Below, in pieces: positions 6,800-7,136 of a DNA stretch of 7,136 bases. The notes beneath the pieces were generated by a model that worked only from the letters and a program-made list of their open reading frames with translations, did no database searches and was not told where the DNA came from. Both the position numbers and the translations under genes were made by a program. Numbering within the stretch: the stretch's first letter is position 1; every line of letters starts with the position of its first letter. Source of the DNA: Rhodopirellula sp. (GTDB lineage: Bacteria > Planctomycetota > Planctomycetia > Pirellulales > Pirellulaceae); NCBI GenBank assembly GCA_002712845.1, contig PAUV01000033.1:9403-16538 (forward strand), written 5' to 3'.

Positions 6800-6861
6800 G
6801 AGTTTGATTTCAGTTGGATGATCTGGAGTTGGTTGGAATGAACAGCAGAAGGAACAACGGT

Positions 6862-6887
6862 GATCACAGGCTCAGTGGGGTGTGATC
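6862..6887 (-). promoter_or_regulatory. Hairpin in the leuC-leuD spacer
   Basis: GATCACA (6862-6868) and TGTGATC (6881-6887) are exact reverse complements around a 12-nt loop, just after the leuC stop codon on the transcribed strand. No T tract follows, so a terminator is not supported. It might stabilise or process the leuCD mRNA; this is inference. Confidence 0.35.
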
Positions 6888-6899
6888 TCGCGTCGTACA

Positions 6900-7136
6900 T
6901 CATTCCGCAGTTTTATAATTCCACTGGCGGACATCGACGAAGTGTCCTTTGACGGCAGCGGCAGCAGCCATGGCTGGGCTGACGAGGTGGGTTCTTCCGC
7001 CTTTGCCCTGTCGACCTTCGAAATTGCGGTTGCTGGTGCTTGCACAACGTTCACCCGGAGCGAGTTTATCGGGGTTCATTGCAAGGCACATGCTGCACCC
7101 CGCTTCGCGCCAATCGAAACCAGCTTCCTTGAAGAT
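6900..7136 (-). CDS. leuC: 3-isopropylmalate dehydratase large subunit, C-terminal part (5' end beyond window)
   Basis: The last 78 residues of the catalytic aconitase-like subunit are visible and end at the TGA at 6900-6902. The fragment begins [20 protein letters not shown]. Its CxxC (residues 14 and 17 of the fragment) supplies two of the three cysteine ligands of the [4Fe-4S] cluster; the third lies upstream, outside the window. [14 protein letters not shown] and [20 protein letters not shown] are typical of the LeuC C-terminus. With LeuD downstream it forms isopropylmalate isomerase of the leucine pathway. The visible part is intact and ends at the position usual for the family. Confidence 0.97.
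   Translation of the reverse strand: MFKEAGFDWREAGCSMCLAMNPDKLAPGERCASTSNRNFEGRQGKGGRTHLVSPAMAAAAAVKGHFVDVRQWNYKTAE

Noticed and set aside
6709..6903. 64-codon minus-strand frame starting at the leuC stop (ATGA overlap)
   Set aside because: It overlaps the leuD N-terminus out of frame and has a low-complexity Ser/Arg end with no family signature; the ATGA overlap is probably coincidence.

Overview
The window looks like chromosomal DNA of a planctomycete, most likely of the Pirellulaceae/Rhodopirellula type. This is inferred from family resemblance only. The S41 protease begins MPPRNLN and ends with a DPQLRRAVEYL helix behind an acidic linker. The rhomboid begins MGLYDRDYG. A tiny lipoprotein carries a PWPMFHPIPTRPVF tail. 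Base composition is moderate, and none of the start codons has a strong Shine-Dalgarno sequence. I see no mobile element, CRISPR array, rRNA or tRNA.

Layout. Bases 1-3816 hold three genes on the minus strand, read from right to left: a polytopic membrane protein of unknown function with a GTG start (3816 to 2428), a membrane-anchored PDZ/S41 carboxyl-terminal processing protease (2308 to 797), and a rhomboid intramembrane serine protease (645 to beyond base 1, so its C-terminus is missing). A tandem array of four 16-bp units (686-749) lies between the S41 gene and the rhomboid. Bases 3817-4136 are a gene-free divergent region with several small hairpins. On the plus strand follow a short lipoprotein gene (4137-4394), a 239-bp leader with two adjacent hairpins, and a two-PDZ HtrA/Deg-type serine protease (4634-6043). 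A gap with a nested inverted repeat (6067-6161) separates this from leuD (6799 to 6206) and the 3' end of leuC (7136 to 6900), both on the minus strand.

How the genes fit together. leuC and leuD encode the two subunits of isopropylmalate isomerase (leucine biosynthesis). The rest is an envelope neighbourhood. Three mechanistically different proteases of membrane and exported proteins (rhomboid, S41/CTP, HtrA) lie within about 6 kb, together with an uncharacterised membrane protein and a small lipoprotein. A shared role in envelope protein quality control or regulated proteolysis is plausible, but it is inferred from proximity alone. No wholly new system is evident. The best leads are the two uncharacterised envelope proteins, the tandem repeat in front of the rhomboid gene, and the structured leader of the HtrA gene.
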